Shown here: positions 1 through 7,210 of the stretch, in pieces
Numbering within the stretch: position 1 is the first letter of the stretch
How the letters are laid out: every line of letters begins with the position of its first letter
Assembly (NCBI GenBank): GCA_028280915.1
Contig: JANQKX010000347.1
Location: 1 to 15,919 of the forward strand
From: Kiloniellaceae bacterium
Lineage (GTDB): Bacteria > Pseudomonadota > Alphaproteobacteria > Kiloniellales > Kiloniellaceae
Direction: 5' to 3'
DNA length: 15,919 nucleotides
The notes under the pieces: generated by a model
Told to the model about the DNA's origin: nothing
Seen by the model: only the letters and a program-made list of their open reading frames with translations
Database searches by the model: none
Program-made: the position numbers and the translations under genes

Positions 1-2000
1 CTGGCCCAGTCCGTCTCGATGATGAAATCCTCCGGCCGCAGCTCGGCCACCGCCAGGTGATAGCGCCCCACCCGCCGGGCCGTGCGCGGGCTGGAGGCCC
101 CGGGCGCGTCGATGGATTCGAACAGGGTGGCGGTGGCTTTGTTATAGCCCGGTGCATAGACGATCACCTCCGACAGGGAGGTGTCCCCCGTGGCCAGGAA
201 GTTGACCCGGAGCGCGTGAGGCCGCTGGACGAAGTGCTTTTTGATGCGCAGGGACTTGTATTGCCGCGGGCCAAAGACCTGCACCATGTCCCCCAGGGGC
301 CCGTCGAAGACCACGGAAAACAGCCCGTCGCGCATGGCGGGGCGGGCCAGACCCGCCGCGGCGATTTCCTTCAGACGCTCCCACACCGTCCCTTGAGTAT
401 CGAACACGGCGTCGAAGGTCAGGCCCAGATCGTCGCAAAAGGCCGCCCAGGCCGCGAAGCGCTCCCCGTCCAGGCGGGACTGGGGGATGGGCGCCGCGTT
501 GCCCACGCCGGTCAGGACCGAGGTATAGGCCCAGGCCGGGTTGCGGCTCACCTCCTGGCCGCGCCAGCGCCCGTCCCGATAGGGCCGCTCCAGGGCCTCC
601 ACCACGCAACTCAGACTGTCGATGGCCCCGGACAGCTGGTCCGTCGCCTTGATGGCCACGGAGATGGTGGCCACCCGGTCAAGGCTGATGGGGTCCTCGT
701 TCAGGTCCGCCTTGAGGTTGGACCAGATCATCTGGTTCCGGGTGCGATCGGGGAAGGGCTGGGGCTCCTCCACCTCGGTCCATTCTCCCGCCACCAAGCG
801 CCGCTTGGTGATCACCTCGTCTTTCGGCTGCACGGTCAGGCGGGTGCAGCGCACGTCATAGAGCCCCCGTTCCCCCGGGTTGATGGTCATGGTATTGCGC
901 TGGGGCTGGCGCCGGCCGCGATAGACCCGCTCCTCCCGCAGGGTCCAGGGCGTGGTGCCGTGCTTGCGGTATTCCACCCGGACGGTCACCGGGCGGCGGG
1001 CCCAGCCGCCGTCTTCCTTCAGGCGCCAGCGCCCCTCCGGGAAATCCAGATCGATGCGGATGCGGTCGCAGTCCTGGGGCGTGGTGCGCACCACCGGCTC
1101 CATGTAAATCAGGGGCACGCCGACGTTTTCCTGGGCCACGTTGCGCCCGAAAAGCCGCCGGGGGCTTTGGTGCACCGCGCCGGAGCGCACCTCCACCGTC
1201 ACCTCGTCGAATTCCCCGATGGGCGTCTGGCCGATGCGGATATCGCTGATCTTGTAATGCCCCCGGCCCACGATGAAGATCTGCCGCAGGTACTGGTCCG
1301 GGCGGCGCACCTCCGTATAGGGCCAGGCCCCCAGCACGGGGAAGAGGCGCATCTTGCCCTTCACGATGGGGATGGGCCCCATGGGGTTGGCCTGGTTGCT
1401 GGTGCCCGTGATGGCCGGCAGCAGGCCCGCCGCCGTGCTGCCCAGCCCCGGCCGCCGGGGCGCCACCGGCGGCACCAGGGCCCGCACCGCCAGGCTGCCC
1501 ACGATGCCCACGGTGGCCGACACCAGGGCGCCTGCCGCCGCCTCGCTGATGCCCAGGGCCGCGCCCAGGGGGCCGGCCAGGGCGCCGCCGGAATAGATCG
1601 ACGCGGCGATCACCACCACGCTCAAGAGGATGGTCAAAAAGCCCTTGTTGCCCTCGCCCCCGCGGGGCACCACCATCACGTCCACGGTCACGCCCGGCTT
1701 GGGCGTGACCAAAGTCCAGAGATCCCGGGGTACCAGGTTGCCGCCCAGGCGCACGATCAGCCGGCAGTCGTCTTTCAGCCAGGCCAGGGGTTGAAAGACC
1801 GCCATCATGGACCACAGGGGCCCCCGCGCCACCCACCAGCGGGTGCCGCTTTCCGGTGCCTCAAAGGGCAGATGAAAGCGCACCAGCCCATGGCCCGGCC
1901 GCCAGGTGGGAAAGATCTCCGCCGTCACCGCGGGCAGGCCCGGCGCCACGTAAAGGGCCGGCAAGCCGGCTTTTTGTTCAGGTGCCACGGCCCCGCTCAA
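1..2000 (-). CDS. Tail tip / host-specificity protein J, TipJ-like (C-terminus beyond the left edge)
   Basis: Central tail-tip protein that would contact the host receptor and close the distal end of the tail. Reading the minus strand from 2000 to base 1 gives 666 codons with no stop, so the gene continues past the window. The N-terminal 110 residues are followed by a Gly/Ala-rich hydrophobic stretch (about residues 120-178, beginning FLTILLSVVVIAAS), then a beta-rich region containing NPMGPIPIVKGK and a series of strands, as is usual for TipJ/J proteins. The start is taken as TTG at 2000, which overlaps the TGA of the upstream NlpC/P60 gene (TTGA) with GGGAG about 10 nt before it. GTG at 2009 or 1988 are alternatives. 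Position directly after the peptidase matches lambda K-(I)-J, with no separate I gene. The family is fairly secure; receptor specificity cannot be read because the C-terminus is absent. Confidence 0.85.
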   Translation of the reverse strand, partial: MSGAVAPEQKAGLPALYVAPGLPAVTAEIFPTWRPGHGLVRFHLPFEAPESGTRWWVARGPLWSMMAVFQPLAWLKDDCRLIVRLGGNLVPRDLWTLVTPKPGVTVDVMVVPRGGEGNKGFLTILLSVVVIAASIYSGGALAGPLGAALGISEAAAGALVSATVGIVGSLAVRALVPPVAPRRPGLGSTAAGLLPAITGTSNQANPMGPIPIVKGKMRLFPVLGAWPYTEVRRPDQYLRQIFIVGRGHYKISDIRIGQTPIGEFDEVTVEVRSGAVHQSPRRLFGRNVAQENVGVPLIYMEPVVRTTPQDCDRIRIDLDFPEGRWRLKEDGGWARRPVTVRVEYRKHGTTPWTLREERVYRGRRQPQRNTMTINPGERGLYDVRCTRLTVQPKDEVITKRRLVAGEWTEVEEPQPFPDRTRNQMIWSNLKADLNEDPISLDRVATISVAIKATDQLSGAIDSLSCVVEALERPYRDGRWRGQEVSRNPAWAYTSVLTGVGNAAPIPQSRLDGERFAAWAAFCDDLGLTFDAVFDTQGTVWERLKEIAAAGLARPAMRDGLFSVVFDGPLGDMVQVFGPRQYKSLRIKKHFVQRPHALRVNFLATGDTSLSEVIVYAPGYNKATATLFESIDAPGASSPRTARRVGRYHLAVAELRPEDFIIETDWA

Positions 2001-2446
2001 GACCCACACACTCCCTGCGAGGGGGGCCGGTAAATGGATCTGGGCCGCTGGCCGTAGATCTTGTTGATCAGGAAGTTGCAGAGGGTGACCTCCGCACCCC
2101 TTTCGATGTGGATCATCACGCCGGGCCGCACCACCACCCCCATGTGCAGATGGCCGAAGGCGGATTCCATCAGCACCACGTCGCCTTCCCGCTCATGCCC
2201 CTCGGCCACGGGGGTCCAGGCGGGCAGGTGGCGCTGCACCGCCGCCGCCACGGCGGCCTTGTCCGTGGTGTCCCGGTATTCCCGGGAATAGGACGGCAGG
2301 TCCACGCCGAAGCGCTCCGCCAGGATCAACCGGGCCAGGCCCCAGCAGTCCAGCCCTTCGGCCCGGGTCCGGCCCCGCTCCGCGAACGGCAGCCCCATGT
2401 AATCCCGGGTCCAAGCGGATCCCGCTTTATCTTTTTCTTGGCTCAT
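1997..2446 (-). CDS. NlpC/P60 (C40) cell-wall peptidase, lambda K-like tail protein
   Basis: A 149-aa tail-associated cysteine peptidase expected to cut peptide bonds in peptidoglycan, either for tail-tip assembly or for DNA passage through the wall. The catalytic Cys sits in LDCWGLARL (Cys34). The catalytic His is in GHLHMGVVV (His101), and a third polar residue is His113 in MIHIERG. This spacing and the total length fit single-domain phage NlpC/P60 proteins. ATG 2446 lies 8 nt after the stop of the DUF1833 gene. The local ribosome site is weak, so coupled translation is likely. Its TGA overlaps the start of the J-like gene by the TTGA arrangement. Gene order L-like, K-like, J-like follows lambda. 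High confidence in the family; the exact bond cleaved is not shown by the sequence. Confidence 0.92.
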   Translation of the reverse strand: MSQEKDKAGSAWTRDYMGLPFAERGRTRAEGLDCWGLARLILAERFGVDLPSYSREYRDTTDKAAVAAAVQRHLPAWTPVAEGHEREGDVVLMESAFGHLHMGVVVRPGVMIHIERGAEVTLCNFLINKIYGQRPRSIYRPPSQGVCGS

Positions 2447-2454
2447 GGTCGTGA

Positions 2455-2940
2455 TCAGGTCCGGTTAAACAGGCCCGGGGTGTTGCCCGGGCTCATCAGG
2501 GCGCTGGGATAGGCTTCGTTCAGCACGTTTTCGTAGCCGATGGTCCCGGTGATCTGGGTCAGGGCCACGTCCACGTTCTGCAGGATGAAGGGCTCGGGCC
2601 GCAGCACCCAGTCGTCGGGCGCGCTGGCCAGCACCACCCCGATGGTCATGGCCGGCGGCGACTGGATGCTGCGAATGGTCTCCACCAGTTTCCGGTCCAC
2701 GTTGCTCAGCGCCAGCTTGGCCTGCGGCGGGCTTTGCCCGTCCTGCTGGGCCAGTTGCAGGTCAAAGGGAAAGTGCAGATAGGTTTTGCCGTTGTGCACC
2801 AAGGGGTTTTTATTGTTGGTCACCCGGATGGTGCCGCCGGTGATGTCCTCGTGGTCGATGGTCATCAGGGCCACCGGGGCCTCGGCCGCCGATTGGGCCA
2901 TCATGGCGGCCAGGCTGGCGGCGGTCAGGGGACGGGGCAT
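2455..2940 (-). CDS. DUF1833-type minor tail protein, lambda L-like position
   Basis: A 161-aa protein resembling DUF1833 phage proteins, which commonly sit next to an NlpC/P60 gene in siphophage tail modules. Visible features are an N-terminal helix rich in Ala and Met, then alternating beta segments (VALMTIDHEDI, TIRVTNN, YLHFPFDLQL, AKLALSNVD) and a late PEPFILQNVDV segment. There is no signal peptide or transmembrane helix. The start ATG 2940 is preceded by GGATAAGTCGCC, where GGATAA contains the stop of the upstream gene, so translation is likely coupled. By position it corresponds to lambda L, a tip-complex hub component. That role is inferred from synteny, while the DUF1833 resemblance comes from memory of the family pattern, not from a search. 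Confidence 0.8.
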   Translation of the reverse strand: MPRPLTAASLAAMMAQSAAEAPVALMTIDHEDITGGTIRVTNNKNPLVHNGKTYLHFPFDLQLAQQDGQSPPQAKLALSNVDRKLVETIRSIQSPPAMTIGVVLASAPDDWVLRPEPFILQNVDVALTQITGTIGYENVLNEAYPSALMSPGNTPGLFNRT

Positions 2941-2946
2941 GGCGAC

Positions 2947-3318
2947 TTATCCGTTCAAGAGCAAGAGATCCAGCGGCACCCGCCAGGGTTTGTCCTGGCG
3001 CCGGCTGGGCTGATAGACCGGCGGACCGGCCTCCGGCGCGAAGATCACCCGGCGGGGCACCTGTTCCACCGGGTGGGTGATGCGAAAGGGCAGGGTGCCG
3101 AAACCGATGGTGGTCACGTAAAAATCATCGAAGACGGCCAGCTCGGCTTGATCCATGAGGAAGGTCCAGCGCACCCGGCCCGGCGCCGCCGCGCTGATGC
3201 GCCCCGGCGCCACGGGCCCGTTTTGCACCTCCGGCTGGAACAGGTTGTCCGCCAGCTCCCAGCTGTTGCCCTCCACGGTGGGCGCCTGCGGTAACGAAGC
3301 GGGCCAATCGGCGGTCAT
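2947..3318 (-). CDS. Minor tail protein, lambda M-like position
   Basis: A 123-aa protein beginning MTADWPASLPQAP. It has the pattern seen in a family of small siphophage tail proteins found between tape measure and DUF1833 genes: a WPxSLPQ start, a GPV.PGR.. segment, then VRWTFLMDQAELAVFDDFY and GFGTLPFRITHP. The fold is probably a beta-sandwich tail domain like lambda gpM, which sits between the tape measure end and the tip hub. The start ATG 3318 has AGGGA six nt upstream. The gene lies 62 bp after the tape measure stop, with a GC-rich hairpin in the gap. Function is inferred from synteny and pattern only. Confidence 0.72.
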   Translation of the reverse strand: MTADWPASLPQAPTVEGNSWELADNLFQPEVQNGPVAPGRISAAAPGRVRWTFLMDQAELAVFDDFYVTTIGFGTLPFRITHPVEQVPRRVIFAPEAGPPVYQPSRRQDKPWRVPLDLLLLNG

Positions 3319-3335
3319 GACTTATCCCTAAAACT

Positions 3336-3374
3336 CGGGGCGGGCATTTAGCGGGGCGGCCGTGCCGCCCGCCC
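3336..3374 (-). other. GC-rich imperfect hairpin between tape measure and M-like gene
   Basis: Plus-strand bases 3354-3360 (GGGCGGC) pair with 3364-3370 (GCCGCCC) around a CGT loop, and flanking AGCGG/CCGCT can extend the stem with a bulge. On the transcribed minus strand a short AAA and later GTTTT follow, so this could attenuate transcription between the tape measure and distal tail genes. There is no clean U tract directly after the stem, so a true terminator is not established. Confidence 0.35.
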
Positions 3375-3380
3375 GCTCGC

Positions 3381-5660
3381 CTAGCGTTGGATGGGGGTGC
3401 GGCGCAGGCCCATGTTGTTGGCCAGGGCCTGGTCCAGGCGGCCTTGGTTCAGGGCCCGCTCCACTTCCTTTTCCACCATCACGCGCAGGTCGATGCCCCC
3501 GCCGGGGCGCCGGCGCTGTTCCTGGCGCACCTTCACCTCCTCGCCTGCGTGGTTGTGGATGGTGACGTTCATCACCGGGGCGGGCGGGGTGACCTGGACC
3601 ACCGGCGCCACGGGCGACAGATCGGCCCTCACCCCCAGATCCCCATTAGCGTGGCGGTGCAGGGGCAGGATCCCTTCCGGCCCCGCCTCGCCCATCAGGC
3701 CAAGGCCCCGGCGCAGGGGGAAATAGGTGGGCTCGTCTACAACCCCTCCCCGGACAAACGGCACCACATTCCCCCCGTCGAAGGCAGCGCCTTCGGCCAC
3801 GGCCAGGGGCCGGATGGGCTCCCCGGGCACGGTGGTGCCGGTGAAGTCCGACGCGCCCGAGCCCACGCCGGCGCTAAAGATGCCGCTGACCGCATCGCCC
3901 AGCTGCTGCACGTCGATGAAGTCGATCCAGCGGTCGATCAGCCGATCCAGCTGGCCCAGCATGAAATCCGAAAAATCGGCCATGTCGTCCATGCCGCCGC
4001 GCAGGGCCCGGGACAGCCCCGATTTCACCCCGTCGGCCAGCAGCTCGGCCTTCTCCGCCGCCGCCACCTGCTGGTCCGCCAGGCGCTTGCTGGCCTCGGC
4101 ATATTCGTCTTGGCTAAGGCGCCCTTCGTCCAGCGCCGCGTTAAGGACCCCTTGCGTCTCCGCCAGGCGTTCCTCGCTGGTTTTCAGGGACTGCAAGACG
4201 CTGTTCAGTTCGTCCCAGGCTTCCTTTTCCCGCTTGAGCGCGTCGTTAAATTCCTGCCGGATCTGCCTGTCCCGCGCCGCCGCCTCGGCGTCCCGGGCCT
4301 TCTCCACCCGTTTCACGGCATCGGCGATGCGCTTGGTCTCAGCTTCCTCCGCCGTGGCGGCGGCGGCCTGGGCCGCCCGGCGGCTTTCGATTGCCCGCAC
4401 GGATTCGGCGATTTGCTCGGCTTCTAGGGAATAGACCCCGATCAGCCGGCCTTGGACATCGACAACCGTTTCCGCATCGGCCAGCCCGGCCTTGCGCAGG
4501 CTGTTGTAGACCTTCTGTTGCACGGAGGTGCGTTCCAGCTGTTGCTCTTGGAAGCGCAAGCCCGCCGTGACCTTTTCGATCTGCGCCGCGCGCCGTTCGG
4601 CGCCCGGATCATCCTCGGTCCCGGGATCGGCGGACGGCGGCGGCAAGCCCTTCTTTTCGCGGTTTTCAGCGATTTCTATCAGGGCGTTTAGTTCGGCGAT
4701 ACGCTCGCGGGTGACCTTGATCCGCTCTTCCATGTTGAAAAAGATGCGGGCCAAGGGGCCGTCGTCCCGGTTATAGCCTTCCAGCCGGATTTCAAGCTTG
4801 TCCAGTTCGGCTTGCAGGGTGGCGGAAGATTTTTCAAAGTCGGCCAAAAAGCTCCCGCCGCCAAAGGCCTCGCGCGCGGCGGTGGCCAGCCCCACGATCA
4901 CCCGTTTGGCATTGCTGCCGATGATGTCAACCAGCCGGTCCCATTCCCGGTTCAGGTCCGCGCCCCGCTGCACCAGCTCGTCATCTAGGATCAGGCCCAG
5001 CTCCCGGGCCTCGGCAATGATTCGATCGAAATCTCCGATCAGAGCATTGCCGAAGCCGACGCCTTCGCTGTCAAAGGCCTTGAACTGAATCAGCAGCCGT
5101 TCGTTTTCCGACTTGGCGTTTTTCATCGCCTCGGTCAGATCGCGCAGGACCGCCTCGGCCGTGCGGGCGGTCCCGTCCGCTTCCCGCAGCTCGATATTGT
5201 ATTCTTCCAAGGTGGCCTTTAGTTCACCGCCGCCCTGCTGCGCCTCGCCCAGGCGCCGGGTAAAACGTTGCAGGGCCAGATCGGTGGTCCGGGTTTCCAC
5301 ACCCACCTGAGACGCCGCAAAGCGGAATTCCTGCAAGGCTTCGGTCCCCAGCCCGATCCGTTGCGAGGCGTCCACCAGCTGGTTCATGTCGCCCAGAACG
5401 TTGCGGAAGGTGGACTGTAGGGCGTTCAGCGACAGGCCGGCCACGAAGCCGGCGGCGGCGCCCCGCAGGGTGGTGCGCAGGCTGCGCCCTGCCTTTTCCA
5501 CCAGGTCCAACTCCCGGCGCAGGCGGCGGCTTTCCACGTCCATAGACTTCAGGGCCTTTTCGCCGTCCTGCCCCAGGGCCACCAGGGCGCGCTTGACGGC
5601 TTCCTCGCCCTCCGCGTCCAAGCGCAGGGCAAAGCGTTTGGTTTGTTTCGTGACTGGCAT
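3381..5660 (-). CDS. Tail tape measure protein (lambda H-like)
   Basis: A 759-aa tape measure protein that would set tail length and thread the tube lumen. The N-terminal half is helix-rich and charged with coiled-coil character (residues about 20-65, 270-340 and 360-560). A small hydrophobic Gly/Ala stretch lies near residues 67-85 (AAAGFVAGLSLNALQ). The C-terminal part carries the typical tape-measure signature: GGNVVPFVRGGVVDEPTYFP from about residue 629, followed by GLMGEAGPEGILPL. At roughly 1.5 angstrom per residue the length predicts a tail near 110 nm, which is inference. ATG 5660 has only a weak GGAA about 10 nt upstream. Unlike in lambda, it is separated from the chaperone genes by nearly 2.9 kb of other genes and has a plus-strand gene immediately upstream, so it probably needs its own promoter. 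Confidence 0.93.
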   Translation of the reverse strand: MPVTKQTKRFALRLDAEGEEAVKRALVALGQDGEKALKSMDVESRRLRRELDLVEKAGRSLRTTLRGAAAGFVAGLSLNALQSTFRNVLGDMNQLVDASQRIGLGTEALQEFRFAASQVGVETRTTDLALQRFTRRLGEAQQGGGELKATLEEYNIELREADGTARTAEAVLRDLTEAMKNAKSENERLLIQFKAFDSEGVGFGNALIGDFDRIIAEARELGLILDDELVQRGADLNREWDRLVDIIGSNAKRVIVGLATAAREAFGGGSFLADFEKSSATLQAELDKLEIRLEGYNRDDGPLARIFFNMEERIKVTRERIAELNALIEIAENREKKGLPPPSADPGTEDDPGAERRAAQIEKVTAGLRFQEQQLERTSVQQKVYNSLRKAGLADAETVVDVQGRLIGVYSLEAEQIAESVRAIESRRAAQAAAATAEEAETKRIADAVKRVEKARDAEAAARDRQIRQEFNDALKREKEAWDELNSVLQSLKTSEERLAETQGVLNAALDEGRLSQDEYAEASKRLADQQVAAAEKAELLADGVKSGLSRALRGGMDDMADFSDFMLGQLDRLIDRWIDFIDVQQLGDAVSGIFSAGVGSGASDFTGTTVPGEPIRPLAVAEGAAFDGGNVVPFVRGGVVDEPTYFPLRRGLGLMGEAGPEGILPLHRHANGDLGVRADLSPVAPVVQVTPPAPVMNVTIHNHAGEEVKVRQEQRRRPGGGIDLRVMVEKEVERALNQGRLDQALANNMGLRRTPIQR

Positions 5661-5717
5661 TGCAACTATTCCAATTAAATGTTACTACTGATGCGGGAAA
5701 CGGGGACGGAGCACGTC
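5661..5717. promoter_or_regulatory. AT-rich divergent start region (tape measure on minus, zinc-ribbon gene on plus)
   Basis: Only 57 bp separate the two divergent start codons. On the minus strand TTTAAT (5/6 match to the -10 consensus) has TTTCCC about 16 bp upstream, which could drive the tape measure gene. On the plus strand TTGCAA (5660-5665) is followed after 17 bp by TACTAC, a poorer -10. GGAG at 5708-5711, six nt before ATG 5718, is a good ribosome site for the plus-strand gene. The promoters are guesses from consensus matching; the ribosome site is clear. Confidence 0.35.
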
Positions 5718-6035
5718 ATGGAATACCTTGTGGGCTGGGTGATTCTCACCGCCGTGGGCGTCATCGCGGCGGCGGCCAAGAACCGCAACCAGCTTGGTTG
5801 GGGCCTCATTTGTTTTTTGTTTCCCTTGGCCTGCTTGATCGTCTTGGTCTTGCCACCCCTCAAGCCAGCCTCGGCCTACAAGAAATGCCCGCAATGCGCC
5901 GAGACCATCCTGAAGGAGGCCAAGGTGTGCAAACACTGCGGGCATAGCTTTGACGTTGCCCCAAAGAATCTGGCGGAGAAGCCCAATGACCAGCAAGGAA
6001 CTGAGCTTCCAGGTGGAAGGCACCGAGATCTATGA
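5718..6035 (+). CDS. Small membrane protein with C-terminal zinc ribbon (UPF0547-like motif)
   Basis: A 105-aa protein with two predicted membrane segments (about residues 5-20 and 26-47) followed by a four-cysteine zinc ribbon: KKCPQC (Cys57, Cys60) and VCKHCGHSF (Cys71, Cys74). The CPxCAExI...AxxCKHCG pattern is that of UPF0547/zinc-ribbon domains. Such proteins are membrane-tethered with the ribbon probably in the cytoplasm; their function is generally unknown. ATG 5718 is preferred because GGAG lies six nt upstream. Longer in-frame starts at 5679 and 5691 would add 9 to 13 residues. It reads opposite to the tail genes and overlaps the next gene by 50 bp, suggesting a two-gene moron operon. 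Its role in the phage is unknown; host-envelope modification or superinfection effects are possible but untested. Confidence 0.72.
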   Translation: MEYLVGWVILTAVGVIAAAAKNRNQLGWGLICFLFPLACLIVLVLPPLKPASAYKKCPQCAETILKEAKVCKHCGHSFDVAPKNLAEKPNDQQGTELPGGRHRDL

Positions 6036-6327
6036 TGTTGATTTCATTCGCGAAGGAGACGTATTAACCGCTTTTTGCTCTTGCCCCGCCGGCGAAAACG
6101 GCAGCTACTGCAAGCACCGGGTGAACCTTCTCCACGGTGACGACGACGCCATCGTGGAGGGCGAGGATCAGCTGGATGACTTGGCCGAAATGCTGAAGGG
6201 CAGCAATCTGGAAACCGCGTTGAAGGATTTTGACGACGCCGTCGCCGCCGTGGAGCGGGCTCAGCGCGCCAAACGCTCGGCCACCAAACGCCTCAGTCGC
6301 CTCATGTTCGGCCACGATTTGGAATAG
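5986..6327 (+). CDS. Small SWIM-type zinc-finger protein
   Basis: A 113-aa soluble acidic protein with a CxCx(8)CxH metal-binding motif: FCSCPAGENG followed by SYCKHR, using Cys31, Cys33, Cys42 and His44. This fits the SWIM zinc-finger pattern, which binds DNA or protein partners in other families. The N-terminus forms beta strands (LSFQVEGTEIYDVDFI), and the C-terminus is helical and basic at the end (AVERAQRAKRSATKRLSRLM). ATG 5986 has GGAG with a 7-nt spacer; a longer in-frame start at 5950 lacks such a site. Its start lies inside the zinc-ribbon gene, so expression is probably coupled. Similar stand-alone small SWIM proteins occur in alphaproteobacteria and their phages, with no known job. 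Confidence 0.7.
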   Translation: MTSKELSFQVEGTEIYDVDFIREGDVLTAFCSCPAGENGSYCKHRVNLLHGDDDAIVEGEDQLDDLAEMLKGSNLETALKDFDDAVAAVERAQRAKRSATKRLSRLMFGHDLE

Positions 6328-6389
6328 TCCCCCTGGTCCTTTTCCAGGATCTGAAGTGGGTGACCGGGAAACAGCGTGGGCACCGTGTT

Positions 6390-6412
6390 CACCGCCGCGC
6401 CGGGCGGCGGTG
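6390..6412. other. Perfect 9-bp GC hairpin downstream of the SWIM gene
   Basis: CACCGCCGC (6390-6398) pairs perfectly with GCGGCGGTG (6404-6412) around a 5-nt loop. It lies 63 bp after the SWIM-gene stop. There is no U tract on either side, so it may only pause or stabilise the transcript. The remaining intergenic sequence from 6328 to 6547 shows no convincing gene. Confidence 0.4.
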
Positions 6413-6494
6413 CTGCCGGACGTTGGGTATGCCAAGATATGTTAAAGCTGAATCTCAGTGTCCTTAAAAACATCTGTCGATCCTCCTAAATGAA

Positions 6495-6520
6495 AAGGGC
6501 GGCTCAAATGAGCCGCCCTT
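6495..6520 (-). terminator. Rho-independent terminator after the 6548-6982 antirepressor-like gene
   Basis: AAGGGCGGCTC (6495-6505) and GAGCCGCCCTT (6510-6520) form a perfect 11-bp stem with an AAAT loop. On the minus strand the stem is followed by TTTTCATTT (a 4-U run, part of it shared with the stem base). It starts 28 nt past the stop of the P22_AR_N gene, the right place for its terminator. It could also act on plus-strand transcripts from the metal-binding pair, where the sequence after the stem is AATT. Confidence 0.75.
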
Positions 6521-6547
6521 AATTGGCATGCCATTTCATGGATTAAG

Positions 6548-6982
6548 TTAGCCCGGATCGGCCTTTTCCGGCCCGGATCGGGGTTTTTCAGCCCGGGCCG
6601 TCCTCTTGGGGCTAACGACGGTAAAGGCCTGAAGGTCGAAGGCGTCCAAGGGCACCTTCTGCCAGATCTGAATGCACTCCCGTTTATAGTCCAGCAGCCG
6701 CTCCCGCGCCACGGGGTCCGGGATCAGGCTGTCGTCAAGGGTAAAATACCAGCCGGGGATCAAATCCGCGCGCAAACCGAGTATTTCCTCGTCTGGGGTC
6801 CTGGCCAGCACGGCCGCCCCCTCGCACAGGATGGGGTCTTCGCGCAGTCTTTTTTCCACGGGCCCCCACGCCAGCCCCAAGTCCTCGACGATGGGTTTCA
6901 GCGCGAAATAAATGCCGTGGTCATCCTGGAAGGCCATGACCGGCTCCTGACCGAAATCGACCGGAATAACGTTACTCATCAT
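6548..6982 (-). CDS. P22-antirepressor N-terminal domain protein, short copy
   Basis: A 144-aa protein (143 if the second ATG is used) resembling the P22_AR_N domain, the N-terminal region of phage P22-type antirepressors, which bind and inactivate repressors. Diagnostic stretches are GIYFALKPIVEDLGLAW, KRLREDPIL, DLIPGWYFTLDDSLIP and RLLDYKRECIQIWQK. After the domain there is only a short Pro/Lys/Arg-rich tail and no recognisable second domain. Tandem ATGs at 6982 and 6979 are preceded by CCCAGGGAGACCTA, a good ribosome site. The longer frame from 7048 lacks one. It is a paralogue of the gene at 7211-7792, with matching leader sequence. It likely antagonises a repressor, but with the domain alone other regulatory roles are possible. 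Confidence 0.78.
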   Translation of the reverse strand: MMSNVIPVDFGQEPVMAFQDDHGIYFALKPIVEDLGLAWGPVEKRLREDPILCEGAAVLARTPDEEILGLRADLIPGWYFTLDDSLIPDPVARERLLDYKRECIQIWQKVPLDAFDLQAFTVVSPKRTARAEKPRSGPEKADPG

Positions 6983-7084
6983 TAGGTCTCCCTGGGTCCT
7001 CCTGCGCCCGGCCTGGTAAACCCGACGCATCACGGGTGGATGAAACATCCGCCGAACGCCGGAGGATTCCGGTGGTCAAAAGTT

Positions 7085-7110
7085 AAGGGCGGCCCCAAGG
7101 AACCGCCCTT
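7085..7110 (-). terminator. Hairpin terminator candidate after the 7211-7792 gene
   Basis: AAGGGCGG (7085-7092) and CCGCCCTT (7103-7110) form a perfect 8-bp stem with a 10-nt loop. On the minus strand it is followed by AACTTTTGACC. The arm sequence is the same as in the terminator at 6495-6520, suggesting the terminator was copied with the paralogous gene. It lies about 100 nt beyond the stop codon of the longer antirepressor-like gene. Confidence 0.6.
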
Positions 7111-7170
7111 CCACGCCTTGCCTTGCCATGCCACGCCCCGACGCGCCTTGCCTTGCCACGCCACGCCATG
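7111..7170. repeat. Short-unit tandem repeat (CCTTG/CCATG/CCACG)
   Basis: Two 24-nt copies at 7114-7137 and 7144-7167 differ at a single base (period 30). Each is itself built of 5-nt units CCTTG, CCATG and CCACG. It lies in the gap between the two antirepressor-like genes, just beyond the hairpin at 7085-7110. No open frame uses it. Confidence 0.75.
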
Positions 7171-7210
7171 TCAACGGGAAGCCTACCCCCTTTACCACCG
7201 GGTGTAAAGC

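Noticed and set aside
856..1836. 326-codon minus-strand open frame
   Set aside because: It overlaps the J-like gene in another phase and is Gly/Arg/Pro-rich low-complexity sequence; the frame beginning at 2000 gives the recognisable protein.
57..2033. 658-codon plus-strand open frame opposite the tail tip gene
   Set aside because: It is rich in His, Gly, Pro, Arg and Gln with no domain pattern, and lies exactly antisense to a coherent J-like reading on the minus strand. It is a GC-bias shadow.
3387..4427. 346-codon plus-strand open frame opposite the tape measure gene
   Set aside because: Shadow of the tape measure coding sequence with a His/Gln-rich composition and no domain.
6230..6473. 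Small open frames across the 3' end of the SWIM gene and the following gap
   Set aside because: No ribosome site, no recognisable composition, and they overlap a better supported gene and hairpins.
6983..7048. Longer start for the short antirepressor-like gene
   Set aside because: The extra 22 residues have no ribosome site, and the tandem ATG at 6982/6979 matches the paralogue's start and leader.
7085..7170. CRISPR-like array
   Set aside because: Only two near-identical 24-nt copies built of 5-base units with a 6-bp interval; no spacers of usual length and no cas genes.
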